NCBI GenBank assembly: GCA_016205125.1
Contig: JACQJE010000207.1
Span: 1 to 5,498 of the forward strand
Reading direction: 5' to 3'
Source of the DNA: Deltaproteobacteria bacterium
GTDB lineage: Bacteria > Bdellovibrionota > O2-12-FULL-43-9 > JACQJE01
Length of the DNA: 5,498 nucleotides
Shown: in pieces, positions 1 to 5,433 of the stretch
How positions within the stretch are numbered: position 1 is the stretch's first letter
Layout of the letters: every line of letters starts with the position of its first letter
Made by a program: the position numbers and the translations under genes
The notes under the pieces: generated by a model
What the model saw: the letters and a program-made list of their open reading frames with translations, nothing else
The model's database searches: none
What the model was told of the DNA's origin: nothing

Positions 1-157
1 ATAATAACTTAGACATCTTGCGGCGTCTTTTGGCCTGCGACTTCGTCAGCCTTCAGGGAAAAAGTCTCAACGTATCACAAGGGATACGCCTCGACTTTTT
101 TCCTTCGTCTTCCTTGTCTCGGCTCAAAATCCTCTCGCAATATGTCTAAGTTATTAT
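1..157. repeat. Long imperfect palindrome with perfect 16-bp terminal inverted repeats (MITE-like or dispersed palindromic element)
   Basis: Bases 1-16 (ATAATAACTTAGACAT) are the exact reverse complement of 142-157. After one mismatch the match continues for TTGCG (18-22 with 136-140). Further matching blocks follow, including TTTTG plus a nearby GCC, AAAAAGTC (59-66 with 93-100) and CGTATC (71-76 with 83-88). The arms are 76 and 75 bp and meet at a 6-nt centre (77-82), so the whole unit is one near-symmetrical foldback. No credible gene lies in it. Its left edge coincides with the window edge, so the true end and any target duplication there cannot be seen. The size, foldback structure and intergenic position downstream of pdxT resemble non-autonomous MITEs or REP-like repeats. 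That assignment is inference, because only one copy is visible. Confidence 0.75.
59..100. terminator. Central hairpin with flanking A and T runs, possible bidirectional terminator
   Basis: The core of the palindrome pairs AAAAAGTC (59-66) with GACTTTTT (93-100) and CGTATC (71-76) with GATACG (83-88). A 4x4 internal loop separates these two helices and the apical loop is 6 nt. Read on either strand, the stem is followed by a run of five or six T residues, the shape of a factor-independent terminator usable in both directions. On the minus strand it would act about 70-110 nt beyond the pdxT stop, where no other terminator-like structure is seen. The internal loop weakens the stem, so activity is uncertain. 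Confidence 0.4.
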
Positions 158-168
158 TGCACGGGCCC

Positions 169-774
169 TTATCGTAAGTTTGCCAAAAAAAGACGGATGG
201 CATCGTGCGCATGAGAGAGTTCCGGGTGAAAAGTGGCACCAAACACCGCGCCCTGGCGGACAAAAACAGGCTCTCCCTCATACTCTCCAATCACTTCAAC
301 CCCCCCTCCGACCGCAGTAATGCGGGGGGCACGGATAAAAACCATTTCCTGTGGATCTTCGCCCAACAGCGGCCACGCTTCTTTCGCGATAAAACTCTCT
401 TTCTGCCTCCCCCAGGCATTTCTCTCAATCGCGATATTGAGCAGATTCCAAGAGGGCTGAACGGGCTGAACCACTTCCCGCGCGCAAAGGATGAGGCCAG
501 CACAGGTGGCAAAAATCGGGAGTCCTCCGCGCACTGTGCGCGGAATAGCTTCCCATAATTGGGATTCCTGCAGGGCTTTGAGGTGAGTAGTGCTCTCTCC
601 CCCCGGAAGCACGAGCGCGCTTAAATCCCCCAATTGATCTGGATAGCGAATCAGGACTGTTTCGGCGCCAAAATCTCTGAAGGCCGACTGATGTGCTGAA
701 AAGTCCCCCTGCAGGGCGAGGATGCCAACCGGCTTGCTCAATAATTCCCCAGAGAGAGTCTCAGATGACTTCAT
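169..774 (-). CDS. pdxT: Pyridoxal 5'-phosphate synthase glutaminase subunit PdxT
   Basis: PdxT is a class I-type glutamine amidotransferase that hydrolyses glutamine and channels ammonia to PdxS for pyridoxal phosphate synthesis in the cytoplasm. The 201-residue product has the family landmarks in order: an N-terminal GILALQGDF strand (17-25), the oxyanion-loop motif LPGGEST (56-62), the nucleophile Cys91 in ATCAGL, the ERNAWGRQ segment (117-124), and the His183/Glu185 pair in FHPEL, which completes the catalytic triad. It follows pdxS by 32 bp on the same strand, the usual operon order. The ATG at 772-774 has only a weak ribosome binding site and adds about 11 residues before the conserved core. 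A TTG at 739-741, preceded by GGGG with 5-nt spacing, would give the more typical length of about 190 residues. The function is secure; the start is not. Confidence 0.96.
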   Translation of the reverse strand: MKSSETLSGELLSKPVGILALQGDFSAHQSAFRDFGAETVLIRYPDQLGDLSALVLPGGESTTHLKALQESQLWEAIPRTVRGGLPIFATCAGLILCAREVVQPVQPSWNLLNIAIERNAWGRQKESFIAKEAWPLLGEDPQEMVFIRAPRITAVGGGVEVIGEYEGEPVFVRQGAVFGATFHPELSHAHDAIRLFLANLR

Positions 775-806
775 TTGATCTCATATAAACTTTCGAAACG
801 AAACCG

Positions 807-1691
807 TCACGATCCGCGCAGCTGCAACAGCTCTTCTTTCGGAAGTTTAGCCACGTCGATTCCCGCCATCGCTTCTCGCAATCCAGAGGAAACCTCAACA
901 AGGATCTTTGGATCATCGCAGTAGCGGGTGGCCCGCACAAGGGCCGCAGCGCGCGCCGCAGGATCCTTGCTTTTAAAAATCCCGGAGCCGACAAAAACAG
1001 CCTCTGCGCCAAGCTGCATGCAAAGCGCAGCGTCAGCAGGTGTTGCAATACCGCCTGCTGCAAAGTTGGGAACGGGGAGCTTTCCATGCTCTGCCACCGA
1101 TTGAACCAGCTCAAGGGGCGCCCCCAATTCTTTGGCGCGCGCGGGGAGTTCTGAAGGCGTCAGAACAGTGAGCATTTTAATATCCCTCTGGATCGATCGA
1201 ATATGTCGCACCGCTTCTACGATATTGCCGCTCCCCGCCTCCCCTTTGGTCCGGATGAGGGCGGCCCCCTCCGCAATTCTCCGCAACGCTTCCCCTAAAT
1301 TCCTCGCCCCGCAGACAAAGGGGACCTTGAATCGAAGCTTCTCTATGTGATGCTCCTCGTCCGCCGGGGTCAACACTTCGCTTTCATCAATATAATCGAC
1401 CCCCAACTCCTCCAGCATCTGCGCTTCCACAAAGTGCCCGATGCGAACTTTAGCCATCACCGGGATACTCACCCTCTCCATGATCTCTCTGATCTTCCCT
1501 ACAGCAGCCATTCGGGCCACGCCCCCCTCAGCCCGGATGTCAGCCGGCACACGCTCCAGCGCCATAACGGCCACTGCCCCTGCATCTTCAGCAATTTTAG
1601 CCTGCTCCGCAGAGGTGACATCCATGATGACACCCCCCTTGAGCATCTCAGCTAATCCTGTTTTAAGACGCATTGGATCTGATTGAAGCAT
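807..1691 (-). CDS. pdxS: Pyridoxal 5'-phosphate synthase lyase subunit PdxS
   Basis: PdxS is the (beta/alpha)8-barrel synthase that condenses ribose 5-phosphate, glyceraldehyde 3-phosphate and PdxT-derived ammonia into pyridoxal 5'-phosphate. The 294-residue product is full length. It keeps Asp24 in VIMDV, the first Schiff-base lysine Lys81 in MAKVRIGH and the second lysine Lys149 in [10 protein letters not shown], at the same positions as in the Bacillus enzyme. The family signature from [10 protein letters not shown] to TPADAAL covers residues 205-223. The ATG at 1689-1691 is supported by this numbering and by a GAGGTG ribosome binding site at 1699-1704 with 7-nt spacing. It is the first gene of the pdxS-pdxT unit. 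A promoter candidate lies about 90 bp upstream, and the leader contains a small hairpin (TCCACT 1720-1725 with AGTGGA 1732-1737). No key residue is missing. Confidence 0.98.
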   Translation of the reverse strand: MLQSDPMRLKTGLAEMLKGGVIMDVTSAEQAKIAEDAGAVAVMALERVPADIRAEGGVARMAAVGKIREIMERVSIPVMAKVRIGHFVEAQMLEELGVDYIDESEVLTPADEEHHIEKLRFKVPFVCGARNLGEALRRIAEGAALIRTKGEAGSGNIVEAVRHIRSIQRDIKMLTVLTPSELPARAKELGAPLELVQSVAEHGKLPVPNFAAGGIATPADAALCMQLGAEAVFVGSGIFKSKDPAARAAALVRATRYCDDPKILVEVSSGLREAMAGIDVAKLPKEELLQLRGS

Positions 1692-1778
1692 GGCCTCACA
1701 CCTCTTTTAGAATCTCATTTCCACTGGTGAAAGTGGATTTCCTGAAACTGATTCATTAAAAAAGCCATAAACTTCGCG

Positions 1779-1807
1779 AAAATAACTGAATTGGACAGGC
1801 GTGTCAA
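1779..1807 (-). promoter_or_regulatory. Sigma70-like promoter for pdxS-pdxT
   Basis: On the minus strand a perfect -35 box TTGACA (1807-1802) is followed by a 17-bp spacer and the -10 box TATTTT (1784-1779, 4 of 6 consensus). Transcription would start near 1772, leaving a leader of about 80 nt before the pdxS ATG. It is the best promoter match in the 235-bp gap between pdxS and the upstream HAMP gene, and it is correctly oriented. This is inferred from sequence only. Confidence 0.6.
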
Positions 1808-1813
1808 TTGACA
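1802..1813. promoter_or_regulatory. Perfect 12-bp palindrome TGTCAATTGACA over the pdxS -35 box, possible operator
   Basis: TGTCAATTGACA is its own reverse complement, and its minus-strand half supplies the -35 hexamer of the pdxS promoter. Perfect dyads overlapping a -35 box are typical positions for repressor or activator binding. A single site with no known matching regulator means that chance, or the symmetry of the TTGACA hexamer itself, cannot be excluded. Confidence 0.3.
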
Positions 1814-1824
1814 GCGGGGTACAG

Positions 1825-1895
1825 CCCAGGGTCCCGTCAAAGTCATGACAGGCCGTCTGCGTCTCTCGTAAAGGGGCTTTTGACGGGACCCTGGG
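1825..1895. repeat. 71-bp element with perfect 17-bp terminal inverted repeats flanked by 7-bp direct repeats
   Basis: CCCAGGGTCCCGTCAAA (1825-1841) is the exact reverse complement of 1879-1895. GGTACAG lies directly outside each end, at 1818-1824 and 1896-1902. Because of adjoining G and C residues the direct repeat can be read as 10 bp, GGGGTACAGC at 1816-1825 and 1894-1903. Inside is an 8-bp palindrome GTCATGAC (1842-1849) and no gene. The inverted ends plus a possible target duplication match the layout of a very small MITE. It sits between the HAMP gene stop and the pdxS promoter. Neither strand has a T run after the stem, so a simple intrinsic terminator is less likely. Confidence 0.7.
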
Positions 1896-1926
1896 GGTAC
1901 AGCAACTCGTTTCTCAAACAATTGGG

Positions 1927-2490
1927 TCATGCGGCAAGATGCCGATGCGCAGCCGCCAGTTCGTCAAGAAGTTCCTTAGCTTCATCGGGGTCATGCTCCA
2001 TCTCTTTTGAAATCGTGGAGAGCTTTTCCGCGTTTCTCTGCGCATTCATCCTCAGAAACACCACCATCTCATTATAGACCTCGACCAGCTGACGAAATTC
2101 ATCGCCGCTTCTGACATGGAGGGGCTCATCGATACGTCCTTGAACGATCCTCTCCATATGTCTGCGCATGGCAAACAAGGGGCCGCTGATCCGATGCGTG
2201 GCCCAAACCCCGATCAGCATCAGAGAAATAAAAATAGCGCCAAAAGCTGTCCACAAAACTTCTGCGATACGAAGGCGCTCCATTTTGAGAAAAGAGGCAG
2301 CCTCTTCACCTCCAATGAGGTTCTGATGGACAAATGCGGCGATGTGTTCATCGACAAGATTGAGCACGAGAAGAGTCACAATGGCTGATGACGCGAGCGC
2401 AGCCAAAACCATGAAAAGCGCCCACTTGAATTGAAACTGTGGATTGATGACGTAACGCCACCGCATGCGAGGTTCGCGTTCTCTGCTCAT
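1927..2490 (-). CDS. Two-helix membrane protein with HAMP domain, no output domain
   Basis: The 187-residue product has a short basic N-terminus, a first transmembrane helix at about 23-45 and a short extracytoplasmic loop at about 46-76. A second helix at about 77-97 leads straight into a HAMP domain at about 98-150. The HAMP features visible are RISGPL (100-105) with its conserved proline, and the second-helix block GDEF through YNEM (129-142). The rest (150-182) is charged and probably coiled coil. HAMP domains relay conformational signals from membrane sensors to kinases, cyclases or methyl-accepting modules, but no such module is present, so the partner is unknown. The start is well supported by AGGAGG (2500-2505), 9 nt before the ATG. 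It is divergent from the FN3-like gene. I know no specific gene name; a truncated chemoreceptor is a less likely alternative because the gene is intact. Confidence 0.85.
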   Translation of the reverse strand: MSREREPRMRWRYVINPQFQFKWALFMVLAALASSAIVTLLVLNLVDEHIAAFVHQNLIGGEEAASFLKMERLRIAEVLWTAFGAIFISLMLIGVWATHRISGPLFAMRRHMERIVQGRIDEPLHVRSGDEFRQLVEVYNEMVVFLRMNAQRNAEKLSTISKEMEHDPDEAKELLDELAAAHRHLAA

Positions 2491-2553
2491 TTCCGATCTC
2501 CTCCTCTTGATGCTCTGCCAAATTTATCGTCAGAGAAAGCTCAATTCCTTAAG

Positions 2554-2582
2554 TCGAATCCCGCCAAAGAATGCGCTATAAT
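2554..2582 (+). promoter_or_regulatory. Promoter with perfect -10 TATAAT for the FN3-like gene
   Basis: TATAAT lies at 2577-2582, preceded at 17 bp by a poor -35 box TCGAAT (2554-2559, 3 of 6 consensus). The expected transcription start is about 6-7 nt downstream, at or next to the A of the ATG at 2589. The mRNA would therefore have almost no leader. The -10 match is exact but the -35 is weak, and no transcript data are available. Confidence 0.5.
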
Positions 2583-2588
2583 GAGTTC

Positions 2589-3500
2589 ATGAAAAAAATA
2601 TCTCTCATTTCTGTCAATCTTCTCATCTTTCTCCTCCCGGCTCTAGCAGGAGGGGTGGAGTTCCTCTCTCCGCCCATTCCTCGGGCGATCTTTTCTCATA
2701 GCGTCACTTTGGAGTGGGAGGCTTCCAAACCAGCACTCGCTACAATCGAGTACGGCGCCACGGAAAAGATGCGTCAACATGTGACAGTGCGCCCATTCAG
2801 GAAGTTCCACACGGTCACTCTTACTCAACTGAAGCCGAATACGATCTATTACTATCGCGTCATCATCACAGACCATCGCGGGAAAAAGGGTGTCAGTCCC
2901 ATTCTGACCTTTGCAACAGAACTCGATCTCTCTGCAAAGAAAAATCGACTCCTCACCCCCCCCTTTATCAAACAGCGGTCGGCAGTCTCTCTCAAAATCG
3001 CCTGGGAGACCACAAGCGATTCCACCGCTCTCATTCTGTATGACAAGAAGCGCTTTGAGGTCTCAATTCCCAGAACAAAACATGAAGCCATCGTGGGTCC
3101 TCTTGTTCCAGGAACCGCCTATTCTCTTGACGTTTCGATCTTTGACAGCTCGGGGGAAAAAATGGCGCGGCGCACTTTGTCAGCCAGTACTCTTCAAGTC
3201 GCCAAAAAGGAACGGCCACCCCTCACTTTTAAAGAAGGACCTGCCTTCATCGAGATGACCCCTCGCAAAGCGGCACTGGAGTGGGCCTCAGAGTTTCCTA
3301 CAAAAGGGATTGTCCATTTTGGAAAAACGGAAAAAATGGGGACAATTTATAAAATAGAAACTTTTCAGATGCGCCACCGCTGGCGCTTTGACAAGCTCAA
3401 TCCAAACACGATCTACTTTTACAAGATTGTCATGATCGACCGGCAAAGGCAAGTACACGCGACAGAGACCCTCACATTCGCCACACCCTTGACGGATTAG
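2589..3500 (+). CDS. Exported protein with three fibronectin type III-like domains
   Basis: The chosen ATG gives 303 residues beginning MKKISLISVN, a classic signal peptide with a basic start, a hydrophobic core and a likely cleavage after ALA (18-20). An in-frame ATG at 2571 would place six residues before it but overlaps the -10 box. The mature protein is three beta-sandwich-like modules at about 27-112, 120-203 and 212-299. Modules 1 and 3 are clear relatives, sharing YGATEKM/FGKTEKM, LKPNTIYYY/LNPNTIYFY and a closing LTFAT. Module 2 is more divergent (LVPGTAYSLDV, then LSAST). Such domains mediate binding or serve as spacers in surface proteins. No catalytic domain or anchor is visible, so the role is unknown and the location is probably periplasmic or extracellular. 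Its stop overlaps that of etfA. Confidence 0.85.
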   Translation: MKKISLISVNLLIFLLPALAGGVEFLSPPIPRAIFSHSVTLEWEASKPALATIEYGATEKMRQHVTVRPFRKFHTVTLTQLKPNTIYYYRVIITDHRGKKGVSPILTFATELDLSAKKNRLLTPPFIKQRSAVSLKIAWETTSDSTALILYDKKRFEVSIPRTKHEAIVGPLVPGTAYSLDVSIFDSSGEKMARRTLSASTLQVAKKERPPLTFKEGPAFIEMTPRKAALEWASEFPTKGIVHFGKTEKMGTIYKIETFQMRHRWRFDKLNPNTIYFYKIVMIDRQRQVHATETLTFATPLTD

Positions 3501-4483
3501 CCCTTCATCTTCTTGATCTCTTCAATCAGAGGAGGGATCACTTCGAAGAGATCGCCCACAATCCCATAGTGAGCGACATTGAAGATCGGGGCTTCAGGAT
3601 CTTTGTTGATCGCAACAATGGTCTGTGCCCCTCTCATTCCAACTAAATGCTGAATCGCTCCGGAAATTCCGCAAGCCACATAGAGCTTGGGGGTCACTGT
3701 TTTTCCAGACTGCCCCACCTGGCGCTCGTATTCCACCCAGCCACTATCGACAACAGGTCGAGAAGCCCCCACCTCTCCCCCCAAGGCTTTTGCCAGATCA
3801 AAAATGAGGTGAAAATTCTCCTTGTTTCCAACACCCCGGCCGCCGGCGACCACCACAGGCGCTTTTGAAATATCGACCCCCCCTTTGGACGGGGTCACAA
3901 TCTCGAGGAGTCTTGCCCGAAACTCCGAGGGATTGAGATTCGCTGACACCAGCGACACTTTTCCTTTGGCGCCTCCTGCGGGGAGTTGTTTGAATGCCCC
4001 TGATTCAATCGTCGCAAAATAGGGGGGCTGTCCCGCAAACTTCACTCTGAGACGGAGTTTTCCGTTAAAACCAGGGCGCTCAAAAAAGAGTTCACCCCCT
4101 TCTACAGTGTAGTTCATGCAGTTGGATGCCAAGCCGGTGTGAAACATGGCCGCAAGTCGGGGAGCGGCATCAATTCCAACTGACGAAGAAGCAAAGAGAA
4201 CCAAATAAGGTTTTCGCTCCGCGATCACCTGCTTGAGGGCCTGACAATAGCCATCAAAACTGTACTTGGCTAATGCCTCATGCTGAATTCCGATCACTTC
4301 AGAGACGCCGCGCACTACAAGCTGTTCTGCGAGAGCCGGCACTTCCCCTCCCCCCAGCAGTAAACCGGCATACGACTTGCCTGATTTCTCCCCAATTTCC
4401 CTTGCCAACCCAGCTATCTCAAAACTGACATCGGCCATCACGCCAGATCGATTTTCTGCTACAAAAAAGATGTCTTCCGCCAT
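3497..4483 (-). CDS. etfA: Electron transfer flavoprotein subunit alpha
   Basis: EtfA is the FAD-binding subunit of the soluble EtfAB heterodimer, which takes electrons from acyl-CoA and other dehydrogenases and passes them to a quinone reductase or similar partner. The 328-residue length is normal. The N-terminal domain (about 1-195) carries the alpha/beta fold shared with EtfB. The C-terminal FAD domain (about 206-328) shows GGRGVG (214-219), SRPVVDSGW (241-249), GQSGKTVTPK (257-266) and the complete alpha-subunit signature at 267-293 (LYVACGISG, QH at 278-279, VAIN ending at 293). It starts 2 nt after the etfB stop, so translational coupling is likely; AAGG lies 13-16 nt before its ATG. 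Its TAA overlaps the TAG of the convergent FN3-like gene. Sequence alone does not settle whether this EtfAB is conventional or bifurcating. Confidence 0.97.
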   Translation of the reverse strand: MAEDIFFVAENRSGVMADVSFEIAGLAREIGEKSGKSYAGLLLGGGEVPALAEQLVVRGVSEVIGIQHEALAKYSFDGYCQALKQVIAERKPYLVLFASSSVGIDAAPRLAAMFHTGLASNCMNYTVEGGELFFERPGFNGKLRLRVKFAGQPPYFATIESGAFKQLPAGGAKGKVSLVSANLNPSEFRARLLEIVTPSKGGVDISKAPVVVAGGRGVGNKENFHLIFDLAKALGGEVGASRPVVDSGWVEYERQVGQSGKTVTPKLYVACGISGAIQHLVGMRGAQTIVAINKDPEAPIFNVAHYGIVGDLFEVIPPLIEEIKKMKG

Positions 4484-4485
4484 TT

Positions 4486-5280
4486 TTATAATACCTTCAC
4501 TTCTTCCTTCAGTTTTATGACCAGCTGCTTCGCAACCTCCTGAGGAGCGCCGCTGAGCATCTGCGCGTGATGTTCCACTTTCGGAACAAGAAGCTCTACC
4601 GTTTGAACAAGAGATCCCGCATACCCCACTGCAGAGGGGCTCAAACCCAAATCAGCAACAGAAACATTCTTAATGGGTTTCTTCTTGGCCTGCATGATCC
4701 CAGGAAGAGAGGCATACCGCGGCTCATTGATCCCAGTCTGAATGGTCAACACCACCGGCAGACTCGATTCCAAAACCTGGTGGTCACCCCCCTCGATTTC
4801 ACGATGCACCTTCACCATTTTTCGCGACGGATCGACTTCTACCTTTGTCACCACCGATGCATGCGAGTAACCCAACAACTCCGCCATGATGACGCCCACC
4901 TGCGAACTCGCATCATCTTCGGTTTGAACACCGGTAAAAATGATCTCCGGCTTTTCACCTTCCAGCGATTTTGCGAGAGCAAGGGCTGTGGCATACGCAT
5001 CTCCGCCGAGAAATGCCGCATCATTGAGGTGGATGCCCCGGTCAGCCCCCATCGCCAGCGCTTTGCGCAGGGTCTGCTTCACGCGTTCAGGGCCAAGTGT
5101 CACGACAATGACTTCACCGCCATGTTTCTCTTTGAGGCGAATCGCCTCTTCCACAGCAAATTCATCAAAGTCGTTCATCACAAACTGCAACCCGCTCTCA
5201 TCGATCCACTTCCTGTCTGGAGCAATAGAAAAGTGAGACTCCATATCGGGCACTTCTTTGACACAGACCGCGATTTTCAC
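4486..5280 (-). CDS. etfB: Electron transfer flavoprotein subunit beta
   Basis: EtfB pairs with EtfA and normally holds AMP, or a second FAD in bifurcating types. The preferred GTG start at 5278-5280 gives 264 residues beginning MKIAVCVKEVPD, the standard family N-terminus. Visible landmarks are VTLGPE (60-65), the segment FTGVQTEDDASSQVG (115-129), and the beta-subunit signature at 158-179, which fits the family pattern exactly. The partner-recognition loop is NEPRYASLPGIMQAKKKP (185-202), with Leu192 at the position of the anchoring leucine known from human ETF. An upstream in-frame ATG (5305-5307) would add nine low-complexity residues translated from the ribosome binding site itself. It is first in the etfB-etfA operon and divergent from the exported-protein gene at 5434. 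Confidence 0.97.
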   Translation of the reverse strand: MKIAVCVKEVPDMESHFSIAPDRKWIDESGLQFVMNDFDEFAVEEAIRLKEKHGGEVIVVTLGPERVKQTLRKALAMGADRGIHLNDAAFLGGDAYATALALAKSLEGEKPEIIFTGVQTEDDASSQVGVIMAELLGYSHASVVTKVEVDPSRKMVKVHREIEGGDHQVLESSLPVVLTIQTGINEPRYASLPGIMQAKKKPIKNVSVADLGLSPSAVGYAGSLVQTVELLVPKVEHHAQMLSGAPQEVAKQLVIKLKEEVKVL

Positions 5281-5287
5281 AAAAATT

Positions 5288-5296
5288 CTCCCCCCG
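5288..5296 (-). promoter_or_regulatory. Ribosome binding site that decides the etfB GTG start
   Basis: On the minus strand GGGGGGAG ends 7 nt before the GTG at 5278-5280, with GGAG at 5291-5288. Good spacing, plus family conservation beginning at that GTG, favours it over the ATG at 5305-5307, whose reading would run through this site. Confidence 0.7.
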
Positions 5297-5329
5297 GAAA
5301 AAAACATTTCGCAGAGGAGCTTTATCTAA

Positions 5330-5358
5330 TTTATCCAAAAAGCGCAACCTCTTGTAAA
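5330..5358 (-). promoter_or_regulatory. Sigma70-like promoter for etfB-etfA
   Basis: The -35 box TTTACA (5358-5353, 5 of 6 consensus), a 17-bp spacer and the -10 box GATAAA (5335-5330, 4 of 6) point toward etfB. A start near 5323 would give a leader of about 43 nt that includes the G-rich ribosome binding site. It is the best candidate in the divergent gap and is not experimentally supported. Confidence 0.45.
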
Positions 5359-5365
5359 AAATCAT

Positions 5366-5393
5366 TTGACAGACGAAGAAGACTGATGATATT
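5366..5393 (+). promoter_or_regulatory. Candidate promoter for the exported-protein gene at 5434
   Basis: A perfect -35 box TTGACA (5366-5371) is followed at 16 bp by GATATT (5388-5393, 4 of 6 consensus). The predicted start near 5400 leaves about 34 nt of leader containing AGGAG. A GATGAT/ATCATC inverted repeat (5385-5390 with 5401-5406) spans the -10 and start region. The -10 assignment is uncertain. Confidence 0.4.
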
Positions 5394-5433
5394 GCTCAGC
5401 ATCATCCATCTATAAGAAGTAGGAGAAAAATCA

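Noticed and set aside
75..290. Minus-strand open frame of 71 codons running from inside pdxT into the palindromic element
   Set aside because: Half of it is pdxT in another frame and the rest is the translation of a repeat; it has no ribosome binding site. It is likely a spurious call that would recur wherever the repeat occurs.
1692..1778. Riboswitch in the pdxS leader
   Set aside because: The leader of about 80 nt holds only a 6-bp hairpin. I recognise no known riboswitch core and see no alternative terminator or ribosome-binding-site sequestering structure.
1825..1895. Intrinsic terminator for the HAMP gene
   Set aside because: The stem is strong but no T run follows it on the minus strand, and the flanking direct repeats fit an insertion better. 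Some transcript-end effect is still possible.
1715..1930. Minus-strand open frame of 71 codons across the 71-bp inverted-repeat element
   Set aside because: It reads through the inverted repeat and the pdxS promoter, with no family resemblance and no ribosome binding site.
2491..2570. Promoter for the HAMP gene
   Set aside because: A GATAAA -10-like hexamer is present near 2523-2528 on the minus strand, but no -35 match at acceptable spacing could be found, so it was not listed.
4567..5415. Plus-strand open frame of 282 codons opposite etfB
   Set aside because: It lies antisense to a strongly conserved etfB over nearly its whole length, has a His/Arg-rich composition typical of antisense shadow frames and shows no recognisable domain.
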